The notes beneath the pieces are model-generated. The model made no database searches. It saw only the letters and a list, made by a program, of their open reading frames with translations, and had not been told where the DNA came from. A program made the translations under genes and the position numbers. Below, in pieces: positions 47,336-61,011 of a stretch of 64,000 nucleotides of DNA. Every line of letters starts with the position of its first letter. Position 1 is the stretch's first letter. Source of the stretch: Phascolomyces articulosus (Eukaryota > Mucoromycota > Mucoromycetes > Mucorales > Lichtheimiaceae); NCBI GenBank assembly GCA_025677815.1, contig JAIXMP010000006.1, positions 992,001 through 1,056,000 of the forward strand, written 5' to 3'.

Positions 47336-47690
47336 GGCACGCCCCCATAGTCCATGTTGCTAGAGCGTTTGCTCCGGATTCAAGAGCTCCGTGGTTCGAA
47401 ACTGCAAGAGTTTTGATGCAGTCTCTATTTATTGTTTATACAAGGTTATGCATTACTAGTTATTCCCGTGGTTGCTCCCCTCGCCTGTTGGTACCTCAAT
47501 CAAATCCACCTCTGATTTACAATGTTCTATCCCTGTTAAAATAGTTTATATTGAAAATGCTTTCTCTTGTGTGCTCCCCTTACTTTGTAACTATTTGATC
47601 AGACGAGAGCAATAAGCTGAAATCAGCGTGTGTTCATTTAATTTCGTCATTAAAAATAAAAATATAATTTCAACGTATAAAACCTGTGTT
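47336..47690 (+). mobile_element. tRNA-headed SINE sharing the LINE tail
   Basis: The 5' part has a tRNA-like section: GCTAGAGCG (A-box-like, about 47362-47370), then CTCCGGATTCAAGAGCTCCGT and GGTTCGAAACT (B box, about 47393-47403). A body of about 190 bases follows, then a tail of about 87 bases (47601-47687) that repeats, with a few changes, the last 87 bases of the preceding LINE-like element (47249-47335): GACGAGAGCAA.., CTGAAATCAGCGTGTG, CATTTAATTTCGTC, ATAATTTCAACGTATAAAACC. tRNA head plus LINE-derived tail is the classic plan of a SINE mobilised by a partner LINE. Confidence 0.65.
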
Positions 47691-48434
47691 TTTTGTTGCG
47701 TGAATCAGCACTGATAAAAAAGGCGACCTTTTACTGCATAACATATAAATATTTCATTGCTGATAGTGTCTCTTGACCACCGTTTACATAAATTCAAACT
47801 ATAGTTATATGTCGGTCTGTTCTTCTACAGAATATTTAAAAAGTGACAACAGATCGTTTTTTATTATTAATTAACGAATCAAGTATCCCTTGGCATTGTT
47901 TATTTTTCAATACCTAATAAATAATGTGAGCATTTTTTACAGAGACGTTCTGTACAAATGTTCATTTAATGGCGAATGTGACAAAATATAATTGACTGTA
48001 ATCTCTTTTTTTGGATGCAACTCGCTACTATTATTATGATATCATCCAAGAAAAGAACCAACTTTCCGTTTAGAAAAGGAAGAAAAAAATAATGATTACG
48101 CTGGTATATCTGTTGTTTACAATAGATCCATTCGTCTAGGTTTTTATTACTAGAGTCTTAGAACTTCTAAAGCTGATTAGGCAAGGCTGATCACTGAATC
48201 ATAGGTGAAAGGAGACCTTGCACGGGGTAAGTGCTGTAATAACATCATGTTTTTTAAAAGGGATAAAAAGTGTGAACAGACTTAATTTGCGCCAATCATG
48301 CAAAGTATTTCATGACAATGAAATTATATACCCATTCCAATAGATAAAAAAGGAACACCATTCAATCTTTTTTTACTTCCTCTCTCTTTTTTTCTTTCTT
48401 TCTAAAGCAACCAATTCATTCTACCGTATATATC
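47691..48434. other. Intergenic, no gene seen
   Basis: AT-rich stretch upstream of the reductase gene; the CT-rich run at 48377-48400 just before its start is probably its promoter/5' UTR. Confidence 0.45.
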
Positions 48435-49580
48435 ATGTATATTCCTTCGCCAACGACAATCAATAATTTACTGGTTGTTTCAGCCTTGTTGGGTTGTATT
48501 CTCGTAGTGTATCGCGAATCAAAACCAGAAACACGTATGGGATATTCTAAATTTGAACAACAAGATGAATCTATTTTGAAGGTAAAAAAAATGATAAGAA
48601 AAAGGGAAAAAGAAATCAAATACTTATGCTATCTTTTATATATATAATCAAACAAATTAGATCCCTTCAAGAATGGGCATGCTGGTAATTTATTCACCTT
48701 CTGTTATTCTGTCACTGTTGGCCATCATGTTATTACCTCCTCGACATCATTCGAATTGGGTCGCATTCATGTGTTTTTTGCATTACTTTAAACGAGTCTA
48801 TGTAAGTCATAATGTGGTGATATGTTATTGATTGATAATAATATTGTGTAAATAGTTTCTTCTTGGCGATAGGTTATTAAATAATATGATGACTGCTATT
48901 CTTAAAAATATATCTAGGAAGTAATTCGCGTTCATAAATACTCAGGAAATACATCAGCAAGAGATGCATGCTTAATCTCCATGGTGTATATAACGTTAAC
49001 ATCTATTTTTATTTATCTTGCTACTCAAGTCCCTTTCTCAATCATAGATAAACGCCAAGTCCGTTTTGGAACAATGTTATTCTTTGCGGGTGAACTTGTT
49101 AATTTTTATCACCACCGTATATTATCATGTTTAAGAAAAACATCCAGCGATTCAGGATACAAGGTAAGGAGGAGGGGCTCAAACATCAACAAATTATAGT
49201 ATAAGTCTGTAAAACAAACTTTCTCAAAAACCAAACACTATGGTAAAATATAGATTCCTGAGGGTGGGTTGTTCAAGTTTACTTGGTGTCCACATTATGT
49301 AAATAAACACCACTTTTATTAGTATAGAAAATACACTTGCTTATATGTATTATAAATATCCTTATTATTATTAACGGTAAACAATCCTCTTATTCAATAG
49401 GTTGGAGAAATCATGGCTTTTGTTGGATTAGCCATTGTCACACAAAACATGCTGGCATTCCCATTTCAAAGTGCAAGCGCTCTTTATCTTGGTCTTCGAG
49501 CATCTAGTACAAAAGCTTGGTATGAAAATCGATTTCCTGCCGCTGTATTAAGAGCAGCCTTGATCCCTGGATTCTTTTAG
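48435..49580 (+). CDS. Steroid 5-alpha-reductase family membrane enzyme
   Basis: Model join(48435..48581,48661..48801,48918..49163,49254..49298,49401..49580), 252 residues, all introns phase 0. Blocks match the 3-oxo-5-alpha-steroid 4-dehydrogenase C-terminal family: a central NFYHHRILSCLRKTSSDSGYK, the 45-base exon IPEGGLFKFTWCPHY (family form PRGGLF..V.CPHY), and GEIMAFVGLAIVTQNMLAF followed by a C-terminal ALIPGFF. Five or six hydrophobic spans are visible, consistent with an ER membrane protein that reduces a double bond with NADPH. The family includes sterol, polyprenol and very-long-chain enoyl reductases (DET2/Tsc13-like); which of these is unclear. The tiny fourth exon is easily missed, but without it the catalytic-site block is lost. 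Confidence 0.88.
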
Positions 49581-49920
49581 TTAAAGTATATTGATCCAAT
49601 CAATAAGCAAAAGCAAAAGCAAATAATAATAGTTTTGTTATTCATTAGCTAATAATATATAATAAAAAAATCATTATACTATTATAACATGGTGTTGTAT
49701 AGAGAAAGAATTACAAAGTAAATAATGGGAGGAGGAGAAAAAAGTGGGGTGTACCTTATGTGTATATATATAAAAGAATTATGATATGTGATTTATGCAT
49801 GCTAAAAATAAAATAAAGATAAATGAGATGGAATGTAGGTGTGGATGGTGGGAAGGGGGATGGAGGTGTAATGTTTTTTTTTTGTATTAAATATTAAATT
49901 CTGAGACTACTACTAGTACA

Positions 49921-52138
49921 TCAACGACGCTGACGACGACGACCATTCCCATCTTGACGATGATTACTTACAGAAGCAGTAACAGATGATCCAATCACAG
50001 CTGCTACTGCTGCAGTAATACCAATGGTTGTATAAGAAAGCCTTTGAGGTGCTTTTAATACAGTCGCCAAAGATCGTCTTAAAGCATGCTCAACAGGACC
50101 ACGTAAGAAAATATAAAAAATGACCCAATAAATAGCGCCTTTATACGCAAATGATAATCTGAATATCCGTCTTGTCAATCGAATAAATCGATGTTCGATA
50201 CGTTGTAATTGCATTCTTACAGGTGCTAATGCATAAGCGGATTGTGGAACATCAGGTGGTAACAAATGTGGAAAATGCGGGGTATGTTGTTGTTGTTCTT
50301 CCTGGTAATGTAAATCCATAATTTCCTCATCCCCTTCTTCTAATAACATGTACATTTTATCATCCTGTTCTTGTTGTTGTTCTTGTTGTAAAGTATTAAG
50401 TCGATCCATAAGCGCAAATCCATTGATACCCGTATCATTAGAGTAATTCGTAAACATGGATCGTTCTTGTTGTTGCTGTTCTTGTTGATATGCATAATGC
50501 ATGCTTCCTGTTGTTCCTCGTCCACCACCCATAAAAGACGTAAGGAATGTTGCGCCCATATGAAGACCTGTCCAAGAATAAAACGTATTGCTTCTTTGAC
50601 CATGATTGGATGAGGAAGATGTTGACGAGGATACAGGTAACCATAATGATTGTGCTAATTCAGATGGTTTTGCTACAATCATGGGTGTGACATAACCTGG
50701 CGTTGCATATGCGCTTGGAACACTAAAGTTATCGGATACTAAGGACTCACTTGCATCAAAGAAATCAACGGATGAAAAGGATGTGCTTCGTGATATTCGT
50801 GTCGATGCTATCATGGGTTCTTCATATGCATCTTGGAATGATGATGGTATACCATTTTCGACTTCTTCATCGCTGACAATCGATATCATTTGTTCTTCTT
50901 CCTCTTCCTCCATAACACCCATACCGTATTTTTTTAATATTGGATCCGTATCAAGTGTCCATTCATAATCATCATCTCCACCCAATTCTAATATATAATG
51001 ATTTCTTTATAAGTAAAAAAAAGGATATATGACTCATATTTTTCATATTCTCATTGTACTCAAAATATCCAGTTTTGTTTTACCTGCTAATAAGTTTTCT
51101 TTCGAAACAATTTCCAGAACCTCCTGAGAAGAAGGAAAACTTATTCGACTTCGTGCTTCATCACTTAATAAATACTTCACCATTTGCCATATACCTTGAT
51201 ACATCCATCCAAAATTCATAACATAGATGGACCCAATAAAGCCAGGAAATCGTCGATCCATTAATTCCATGATTGTTTTCACCAAATTTGCATCCTAACA
51301 CCCCATCAATTTTTAGATAATTATGCAAAAATGAATAAAATATATCCAACCTGTGCCCCTTCTCTTCCCTTTTATATCCATTCAAGTTCACATGACCTTA
51401 TATTAATTATATACAAATATAAATACTTACAATGGGAATAAAAGGAGCTTTACCAATATCAATAATAACTGCCATCTGAGACACAAGAACACAAGACTTG
51501 TTATACTCTTTTCCTCTCTCCTCCATCATCTTATTTCGATTACGACATGTGATATCCAGCATTTCTTTTCGGATGATTTCCATCATCAGGCAAGCATAAG
51601 GTCGAATGAAATCCGTAAGACTCTTTGATTTATCTTGAAATTGTGGAAAATATCGCATACGAGCCATGGCAACAGGTCGACCCAATTTATCTTGTTTATG
51701 AAAAATAGCAAATCCTCCTCCATCAAAAAATTCACTGGCAACAGAATCTACTGTCATACGTGCTACACCTTGTTCTTGTCGCCATCGAATCGTATCCAAT
51801 AATCGTTCATGCGCTTTGGTTTCATCAAAATCACTATCCCGTAAATATCGAAAAACCGTAACTAGTTTTATGTCATAGAGTCAGTGAGTGAGTGATTTGT
51901 CGCTTTAATAACTTTTTTTCTTTGAAGAATACAATGGTATTCGTCTTTTCTCAGGGTCATTCTTTCATTATTTACCATCGTCTTTGAGATAAGCTTTGGC
52001 ATCGTGCAGATCGGGAGTTGAGAAACCAAGTAACTCGACGTCACGGTTTAGTCGTTCAGTCAATCGTGAAATATCTTGTTCATGTTGCGTATACTGAGAA
52101 TCAAGTAATACGGCTTTTTCTCGTAAAATCTTCAACAT
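49921..52138 (-). CDS. CRAL-TRIO (Sec14-like) domain protein
   Basis: Exons on the minus strand: 51976..52138, 51431..51861, 51084..51294, 49921..50987; 623 residues. An N-terminal coiled part (LREKAVLLDSQYTQHEQDIS) precedes the CRAL-TRIO N region (VTVFRYLRDSDFDETKAHER, RWRQEQG) and the lipid-binding lobe: KLGRPVAMARMRYFP, VSQMAVIIDIGKAPF, ANLVKTIMELMDRRFPGFIG, SIYVMNFGWMYQGIWQMVK. After about residue 270 is an acidic, Ser- and Gln-rich linker and a hydrophobic C-terminal segment (YKGAIYWVIFYIFLRG; IGITAAVAAVIGSSVTA) that may anchor it in a membrane. Family role: exchange or sensing of phosphatidylinositol and other lipids. The start chosen is the ATG at 52138; an upstream coding-looking exon (MKNSINNPAKYIFPG, ending near 52283) could be joined, but no splice in the right phase was found. 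About 340 bases without a gene separate it from the reductase. Confidence 0.85.
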
Positions 52139-52371
52139 GAAACCACCCTTTTATCCAATGTTGTTTTTGAGAAAAAGGAAGGAAGGAAGAAAAAAAATGA
52201 CAAGATTGGTGTCGTAAACCCGAGAAATGGTGAACACTGAATAATAATAGTATTTACTGACAAAAAGAATAATATAAAATTAACCTTCCACCATATAAAT
52301 TCTGTCTAAACTGACTTTGGGTAAACCGGGAAAAATATATTTAGCGGGATTATTTATACTATTTTTCATAA

Positions 52372-52793
52372 TAACAAACAAAGAACTCGATAGATGTGTC
52401 ACTTTATATATAAATAGATTACAAGTATTATAAAGAAAAAGACATGTGTATGGTATATTATGACAATGAGGTTAATAACTTATTTTATTTCAAAAAGTGA
52501 AAGAAAAATGAATTTGAATGAATAACTAATAATAATAAAAAAACGAGTGCCATTTCTTTTTTTTTTTTATATATAAATGTTGTATGAAGAAAGAAAGAAA
52601 ACGATGTTACATGCGAAAGGAAATATATGAAAATGAGTGGGTTGGATGGGTTGATGAATAAGCAAAAAAAGTTAAATAACGAGGTATATCGGATTTTTGA
52701 TGATGGGTTTTTTTATAGGGAGGAGAGAGAAAAGGAAGACAAGAGGAGTTGATGGGGGGGAGGAAGTAAGGTCAAAGGGAAAAAAAATATACA
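52372..52793. other. Intergenic between two minus-strand genes
   Basis: 3' flank of Cdc24 and presumed promoter of the CRAL-TRIO gene. AT-rich, no site recognised. Confidence 0.45.
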
Positions 52794-55700
52794 TTATCTG
52801 GTACAGCCATTGATGAGAGTAGTATTGGTAGTAGTAGTAGAAGAAGAAGAGCAAGTAATAGTCGTTGCCATATGAGGCATAGGGACTTTGGTAGTGACCA
52901 CAAAGAAATTGACTGTATTAGAAGCCCCACGACTTTCAAAACCCATTTGAACATCTTCTGTTGAATTCATGGTAATTAAATCACCGTCTTCATCTTGATA
53001 TTTAAGACCCACCAATGTTGTATCCATATCAAGAAAATAAACACGGATCTTTCTATCAATTCGATCCAAAAGTTCGGTATAAGTGATATCCAATGGAACG
53101 ATAATCACATATATACCATCCAAATAATTTAATTTGACCTTGACATTGGCACCTAATAATTGATTTGTCTGTTGCTGTTGTTGAATTGGTAATGGAGGAG
53201 GTGGAGGTAATGGACAAGTAGGTTCCTCATATTGATACCCTGTACTCAGTCGTTTACGTTGTTGATGTTGATGATAATTGTATAACGTTCTGGAATTGAT
53301 CGGCAGGGGTACATCTTTTGCATCTTCAAAAAGTGGCGTTTGGTGTTGATGAATATTTGGACTGCTTTGAGATCGCATACGCGTTGTCATGGATGCATTG
53401 TTATTATTCTGTAATTCTCTATTGTTGCTGTCGGTTGTTGTTGTTGAAGAAAATGTATAATCATCACCACCATGGACAGAAGTTGCGGGACTGCCTGTAC
53501 CTTCGTTCAGGATCGTTCCATTGGGTAATAAATTATTATCACCATGACGGCGTTGTTGTTGTTGTTGCCACATAGAACTTGATCCTGAACTACTGGTTGA
53601 TGCTCGCGTAGATGCTGAAGGAGATGATGGATAAGAATTTGTTAATGGTGAAGAGGGATAGGAGAGAGGAGGTGAAGACGCTGCATCATATCCAGATATA
53701 GTGGTATCCACAGGTGGTGCATCTCTTGGTAGTGGTGGAAGTGTCATACCTGGCATGGAAGGGTGATGTTGATTATTTCGTGTGATGCTACTATTACTAC
53801 TGACAGAAGAATGAGCATAACTTGATGGAAGGGATACTGAACTTTGGGATTTATTATGGGCATGATGATGGGGATGCGAAAGATGTTGCTGTTGTTGTGT
53901 ATTATTTTGAGAATGGCTACGTAATCTTCCATAAAATCCAGAATCTTCTTCATCGCTTGAATTCATCAACTCATCATATTCATCTTCTTCCTCTTCGTCG
54001 TCATCATCATCTCTATATTTTACACAGCTTTCAGAAAAAGAATCTGGCATGGTGGTTTGGTGATGTGATGAATAGTACTGTTGTTGTTGTTGCTTTTGCT
54101 GCAAGGAATTCGTAGTGACGGTGGAGGCAGGAGCAATACTTGGAACAAGAGTAGCACTTCCATCAGTTGTTGTAGATAAAAGGCTAGCTGTAGAAGGTTG
54201 TTGATGTTTCCAAACTAAAGCTTCTGCAGCTGTACGACTTTCACGAGAGAGTCGTTTTTCATTTTGAATGAGTTTGCTTAGTGCTGCTTCCCATTGTCGA
54301 AGTTGTTCACCGTTTCGACACTTTAAGATAAATGATTTTAGATTAAATGATTGAATACTGTATGGCTTTGGATCTCGTTCAGACCAATAAATGCGTAATG
54401 ACCATAATCCTATACAATTACCATTGGATAGAAGATAAGGAGTTATTTAACCTTTTTTTCAAACCACACACTAGATATAACTTCTTTCAAAAATTAGAAA
54501 TGTATTTTCTTACCTGTTTGGCTGACATCCGTGACTTGAACAAGCTGTGAAATAAAAATACGACCTTTGACATTCAATCCACTATTATTCGAATGATGTG
54601 AATCCTTGTTGGAAGAAGATTTTTTCTTTTTAGTGACAGAAGAAATGCCATTAGATTTCTTATTATTGGAGGAAGCATGAGTATCCTTTTCATCGGTACA
54701 AATAAACAATGACTTTTCAAAAAGATACATGAGGACACTATAATCGACATCGTTACGATAGAGGACGAACCGTTCGTGCAACAACAAACATCCGTAAGAA
54801 GGGATAGCCCCTTTCCAAGACTGGTCCAAAATCCGTCTCAATAAATCCTCGACATAGACCATATTTTCTTGTCGTCGTTTGGTTTCATTCACTTTACTGG
54901 TGACACGTTGAATGGCTTCCAAACCCGATTTCATTTCTCCATAATAAGTCCAATCCTCGGGTGTCGTTTTGACTAACTCTTGCAAAAGTAAAGGATACTT
55001 GCATACACGCTGCACAGGTTTGATCAACATGGAAGGTAATTCATAAGACGGTGACATGATATCTGCTAATTTCTGCAGTTTGGCTGTTTCTTGCACTACC
55101 AAGGCTTGTGCTGTTTGGAAATTGGCACAAAATGGTTCATAAACGGAAAAGGCATCTTCCAATTGAACAAAGAGACTACCAAAGCGTTGTTCTTGAGGTG
55201 GTCTATCTGCGTTATCTTCGGCATGGATTAAAAATCGTCGCTGGAAATCTACCAGTGCGTTTAGATTACCAAAGAGTTGATGTAATGTGTCGGGTGGTAG
55301 TACTTTTTGTGCCTGCGCTTCTCGCATATAATACTGCATTTTTTTTCGCATGGCATACACACGTACACAAAAAGGGTTTGATAGAGAAATAAGGGTTAGA
55401 TATGTATATTATAACTTTATTTTATGTATATAAAGTTATAAGCTTCCTCCCCGTCTCCTCCACTTACCTGAAGTGATTCAAGATCTTGAACGTATTTACG
55501 TTCTGTTTCTAAAAGTTCAATCACTACTTTGCTACGAGTATCTTTGGGATTACTTGTACTTGAATGGCATCGGTGATGTTTTTTTATAGAAATGATACCA
55601 TTGTTTTCAAGTAGCTCGAGGATTTTCTTTACTGTATTGACGACCTTAAATAATTATAGTAATAAATGAGAAATCAATTCTTGGCAATAAAAGGTAATAA

Positions 55701-56291
55701 AAACAACAAGAAAAAAACACATGTTTTATATACTACCTTGACAAAACCATTGGTATCGTCTTGAAAAAGATCAGAGACTGTAAAAAGACCCTCTTGATCT
55801 AAACCAAGCTGATCTCTACAAGCAATAATAAAATGATAAACACATGCTTTGGGTTTCATTTGTTGTTGTTCATTATTTAATAGTTGAATGGGTGACTCGG
55901 GTTTTAAAGTATTAAAGAGGAGGCATAAACTTGCCCCTTGTCTGCATATAAACCATAGTTTACTTAGTGGATCATTCTTACTATTGTTGCTACTGTTACT
56001 TGTCATTGTTGTTGAGGTTGATGTGATTGGTGTCGCTGCTGGATCACCCAACATCATTGTAGTTGTAGGCGATAATAATAATTGTTGTTCAGTAGATGGT
56101 GTGGTAGGTGAAGTAGAAGTATTCATAGGCGTAGGTTCCATCATAAGATAATAATCAAATCCAGGAACAGCAGTTAATCCATTAAGAACAGCACGACATG
56201 TGTGATATAATGAGGCTTTTTGTGAGGAAGGTTTGTTTGTTAAAGAATCGGTAGCAGTAGGTAAATCGATATGTGTTGGTGGTTGTATCAT
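52794..56291 (-). CDS. CDC24: Cdc24 guanine nucleotide exchange factor for Cdc42
   Basis: Exons on the minus strand: 55737..56291, 55468..55644, 54514..55333, 52794..54409; 1055 residues, all phases consistent. Domains in order: Cdc24 calponin-like domain (YHTCRAVLNGLTAVPGFDYY, residues about 29-185); DH/RhoGEF (KVVIELLETERKYVQDLESL to about 396, with the signature LIKPVQRVCKYPLLLQEL); PH (about 415-565, ESCWK-like GAIPSYGCLLLHERFVLYR start and NGEQLRQWEAAL end); a long Gln/Ser/Pro/His-rich linker; and a C-terminal PB1 (about 930-1020, KVKLNYLDGIYVIIVPLD). This is the full plan of yeast Cdc24 (854 residues), whose PB1 binds Bem1; the longer linker explains the size. Role: activates Cdc42 in polarity establishment at growth sites. 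Confidence 0.95.
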
Positions 56292-58264
56292 TTTGTATGT
56301 TTATATCAAATTTCGGGATAAACAAGTTTAAATTTTTAATAACGAGGGCAAGCCCCTGTTTTTTCTCGGTTTGGAATGAATGAATGAAAGGCTGAAGTGT
56401 GTAAAAGACGAAGAGAAAGAGAAGGAAGAAAAGACGACGATCGTGAATAAGGGAAAGGGAAAATAAAAAGAAAGACGTGTGGTCGAGAAAGAAGAATGGC
56501 GATCGGGAAGAGAAAGGAAAAGAAAAACAAAAAGAAAGTGAAAGGAATGAGATGAGGGAGACAGAATCTTGTTAAAAGAAGAAAGAGAAAAAGAGAAAAA
56601 GGAAAGGGTAATCAAAAAAGAAGGGAGTTTTTCCTATATTTGTATGCTTTTTTGACTACTATAAAGTAAAGTAAACCTGCAGTGTTTTTCTGTGCATCTA
56701 TATATATTATTATTATTTATATATGAAATTGAATGTAATGGCCATGCTTATTATTACTATTAAGCAAACAACTTTTTTTCAATAATAAATAATGGATTAT
56801 ACACGCGTGTGTGGGTGTGTATGTTTACTTGTACAAAATAAACTTTAAAGCTTTCTCCCCTTCTTCCTCTTCTTCTTCTTTCTCCTTATATATATACATA
56901 TGGCTAGCTACAAATACCTATTCTCCTTTCCCCTTATTACTACAACCTTAGTCTTATACATTATAATATATTTTAAAGAAGATGAATATATTTTTAAAGA
57001 TTCTTCTTTTGCGGTTTAACCGACAAAGGAATCATGATTTCTCCGCTGAATTATTTGACATAATGACTCCGAGCATAGTTAAAACTGGTAAAATACATGT
57101 GCACGTAACCATTGAAATGCTACACCGCATGTTCTTTGCACTACCAAGTTGTCATTGCACTCATTATAGTTCTGCTGAGGTTCTAATCTTATTGATCAAG
57201 TGATGATTATAAATTTAGTCTATTAGTTCTAATAGTAGTATATAGAACTTACACTTACGCCACTATTTATTTATTTATTCTTCATTTTAGTAATATAAGG
57301 AATAAGTTTTGTTTCGGATCTAGTTTGATAAGGTATAACCATATATTAAAGCAAAAGGAGTAGTTGTGAAGAAGAGGAGAATCAACTCACTTACAACAAC
57401 TAAATTCAACCTTCATATGATTCCGAAAGAACTAAAAGAGTATATACATTAGTAACACTATGTTTGTATCGGATGATATAACCTTGAATTCTTGGCTTCT
57501 GGTGGGTGTTCTGAAAGGATTTTATCTGAGAGAGAAAAACAGGTTTTTTTTACAGTCATGTCGTCGTCGTACTACCATCTAATTACAATGATCGAACTGA
57601 CTTGATGAACCGAGACTTTTCCATTAAAATATTTATTGTTAAAGCACACTACAGTGCCGACTTATACTATTACTTTGTACTTGCTAGGTTATAATCAAAT
57701 CAAGTTCTCCTTTTTATAAATATAAAAATAAGACTAATCTAATAGAATAAAAAGAATATATATTTCATTCATGCAAACAATCTTGAAACATTTTCCTTTG
57801 AACTGAAAGATAGGAGAAAGAACAAGAAAGAAGAAGATCATGATCATTTTAGCTTTTAATAATGAAGAAAAAGAAATGACCAAGTTGATTTATGCATGTT
57901 AAAAAAATATATAACCTTAATTGCATAAATCATTATTATTATTATTACTAGTAGGGTATCTATCCAACTGTTAACTACTCAATACAACAACCATCATCAA
58001 GGACTTAATAACGGTGGTATTAGGATTTTCAAAGGCACACGAAAAATTTTGCTCCGAAAAAAAAAAATAATAATTCCCATTTTGGTGGGACGCGTTCCTT
58101 ATTTCTCCCACAAAAACGCCTTTCTCACACATACTCTTTCTCTTGTTGTTGCTGTGTGTGTTGCGTGCGTGTGTGTCCCTGTATATATATTTATGTTGTG
58201 TTGCCATTCTATTCTACATCCATCTAATATACCATCTACCCTTTAAAAAACTCCTCTTGTTATC
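56292..58264. other. Intergenic between divergent CDC24 and DBF4
   Basis: About 2 kb containing the 5' flanks of both genes. 56380-56620 is strongly purine-rich on the + strand (GAAAGAGAA type), i.e. CT-rich in the CDC24 sense, as often seen in fungal promoters. Otherwise AT-rich with no supported gene. Confidence 0.5.
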
Positions 58265-60268
58265 ATGAATCAAACTATCATTGGAAAACCTCACACAACC
58301 AATGTAGCAACAACTATAGCAACAAAGACGGCCATTACCAATGAAAATATCCCGTTAGCAACTAAAGAAAACAATAATGAAAATGCATCACCACCTAACA
58401 ATAATACCAATGGCGGTGAAACTCCGGAAGAACTTAAAAAACAGTTTTCGCAATTCAAATTTTATTTGGATAATATTGATGACCAACAGCAAAAAAAGAT
58501 ACGAGATCGTTTAAAAATCTTTCTTGCTGTAAGCTCTTATAAAAAAACAAATTTCTTTTCAATTCATATAATATTTTACTAAATAAGGAGGCTGCGCATT
58601 TTTTTAATAAATATATGTATAGACGGTGGAACCATTTTTTTCAAAGAAATGTACCCATGTTGTTACAACCAGACCAATTCCTAAAAAATTAACTGCTTTG
58701 AATGAAAATAAACATGTCGATGATACTATTTCTATTGCGCTGAAATGGAATTTAAAAATCTGGAGTCTTGATCGTAAGTGGAAAATATTAGTAGGAGTAT
58801 AAAGGAGACCGGGAGAGGAGATACTTCATGAAAATATCCTAGATATAAATTACTAAATCGTCCCATTTCAATTGAATGATATTAGATATGAATAGGGTGA
58901 TGCAAAGTATGGTGTATGGACATAGTAGTGGCCATCGTGCAAATCGTACAAAAGCGATTGGAAAATTATTGGAAGATGAAAAGAAGTATGGTGTGGGCAC
59001 AAATCATGGTGGATCAACCAATGCACGTAATATAACAAAACAAGTACGTCCTATGTTTGTTCCTTTTCAAAAATATTATCTTTCCGTTGAAGATACGCGT
59101 GGTGTATATCGTCCTGTAGCTGTCAAAGAATATGAGCCAGGTCGACCTTATCCTTATCCAAAAATAACACCGGGTGGTAAATCCCCCTTTATATCATTAC
59201 CTCACCATCACGTTTTACCACCATTACCACCACGCACACCTTCTACTCCAAAATCATCATCACAGCCTCTTCCCTCAGAAAAGGAAGAACAAAAACAACC
59301 GACAAAAGAGATCATAGATAAAGAAAATGATCGACCTTCATCACAACAAACGTTACCCAATAAACCTCACCCTACATTTGCAAAACCGTTAGAACCATCC
59401 AAAGCAACAACAATGATACCAAATCCTGTTTCTACACCCCCCATGTCACCCATCGATCAATCTATGCAACAGCAACAGCAACATCCAAACAATCTTCATG
59501 ATAACATTAATAATATTAATAATAATATACAGTATTCATCATCTCATTTAAAAGCATCCGGACTTTATCCTTCACAATCAACCAATGCATTCTCAAGAAC
59601 AACAAGAGCGACACTGACTAATTCCCGTATCATCTCTACCACATCTGAATCTACTACTAAGTTATATATGGATAATGCACAACCCCATGATGAGCGTGTG
59701 GCTCAATTAGATCGACGTATGGTGGATAATAATCGAGCTAGTCATGGTAGTAATAATAATGGTAGTCTTCGTACAGAAGGGGCTGCTTCTGGTGGTGCTG
59801 GTGGTAATATTCACCCTAATACTGGTGGTGTAGGAGCAGGTAATTCCAAACAATTACTCAAGACAGCTGCCATGAATCAAACAGCAAAGGAAAAAGAAAA
59901 ATTACGTCAAGAACAAGAAAAAACACAAGCTCAGAAAAAGAAGGAACAAGATTTGATGCATTGGTGTGAAAATTGTAATAAACGTTATATCAATTTAAAA
60001 GAGGTAAAGGTTCTTTTTATTTCACTTTGATAGGGAGGTTGGCTATTCTATGAGTTTGATGTTCATCCAATCCTCAAATCTATTGATATAGCATTTGGAA
60101 GAGAAAGCCCATCAAACGTTTGTACAAGATGTAAATAATTTTAGTAAATTTGATGAATTGGTGGCTACCATACGACGACCTAAATTACAGCAACAACAAC
60201 CATCCAACGCAACATCATCCAAAGATGTACCATTAAAAAATGAGAATGATATGGATATTGATCCGTGA
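58265..60268 (+). CDS. DBF4: Dbf4-type regulatory subunit of Cdc7 kinase
   Basis: Model join(58265..58528,58623..58773,58886..60003,60092..60268), 569 residues, all phases consistent. Motif N (BRCT-like) spans about residues 60-150, with FKFYLDNIDD, KKCTHVVTTRPIPKKL and a ..LKWNLKIWSLDH end. Motif M is PMFVPFQKYYLSVEDTRGVY followed by RPVAVKEY (about 193-222), which binds Cdc7. Motif C is a zinc finger made by joining the last two exons: Cys499, Cys502, His512 and His518 in HWCENCNKRYINLKEHLEE, followed by HQTFVQDVNNFSKFDEL, the standard Dbf4 ending. The linker is Asn/Ser/Thr/Pro-rich. With Cdc7 it phosphorylates the MCM helicase to fire replication origins. It is divergent from CDC24. Confidence 0.94.
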
Positions 60269-61011
60269 TCATCATATACATTATCATCTCTCTCTCTCTC
60301 AACAAACAAATAAAAATAATAAAAAAAGCAAAAGATACTTCTTGCATAAATACAATTCCCACATTCCCCTTGTTTTGTTGTCAATACTACATAGTGCTAA
60401 ACAAGAGATATATTATTGGAAATTATTTTTGGTGAACGGAAGTAGATCTTTTTAAGCGTTCTATACGAGTTTGAACATGCCTTTACTGTTTGTCTTGCGT
60501 GTCGTTACGTTACGAAATTTGGATTTTAACAAAAATTGTCGGTTCAGCGCACAGAGCCATGTCGTCCGGCAACAACAACAACAAAAAAACTCAAGATGCT
60601 GGATGTCGTACTTTTGCTATTATATTTCGACAACAATAATAGCAAGAAAGCTACAGCACACATAATCAACCTTTTTATTGTGTGGTAGCAACAACAAAAA
60701 TGTCGAAAGAGAACCGTGCTTTCCAAATTTTCCCTATTTATTCTTTTGTTGTCGTTGTTGTTGACTACAACCCAGATCAACAATAGGAAAAAAAAGGTCT
60801 CGCCAGGCTACTTGATCTAATTTTTGGAAAGACGTGATTGCATTTGGAAGCATATCTCTGGAGTTTGGTTGATTTGATTGATAAAGGAGAATAATAAGAC
60901 GGACAAGATAAATCCTTTGATACTTTGTTATATTTTAATGAGGAATCAACGTTGAATGAGCTTTCACAACGATATTTACAATACTTTTTCTATTCTATAA
61001 TGGATGTGGGC

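Noticed and set aside
47355..47420. Functional tRNA gene
   Set aside because: A and B boxes are recognisable but the acceptor stem and 5' part do not pair; it fits a SINE head better.
56328..56615. 95-codon minus frame rich in Ser/Phe upstream of CDC24
   Set aside because: It is the product of a CT-rich low-complexity promoter-like stretch.
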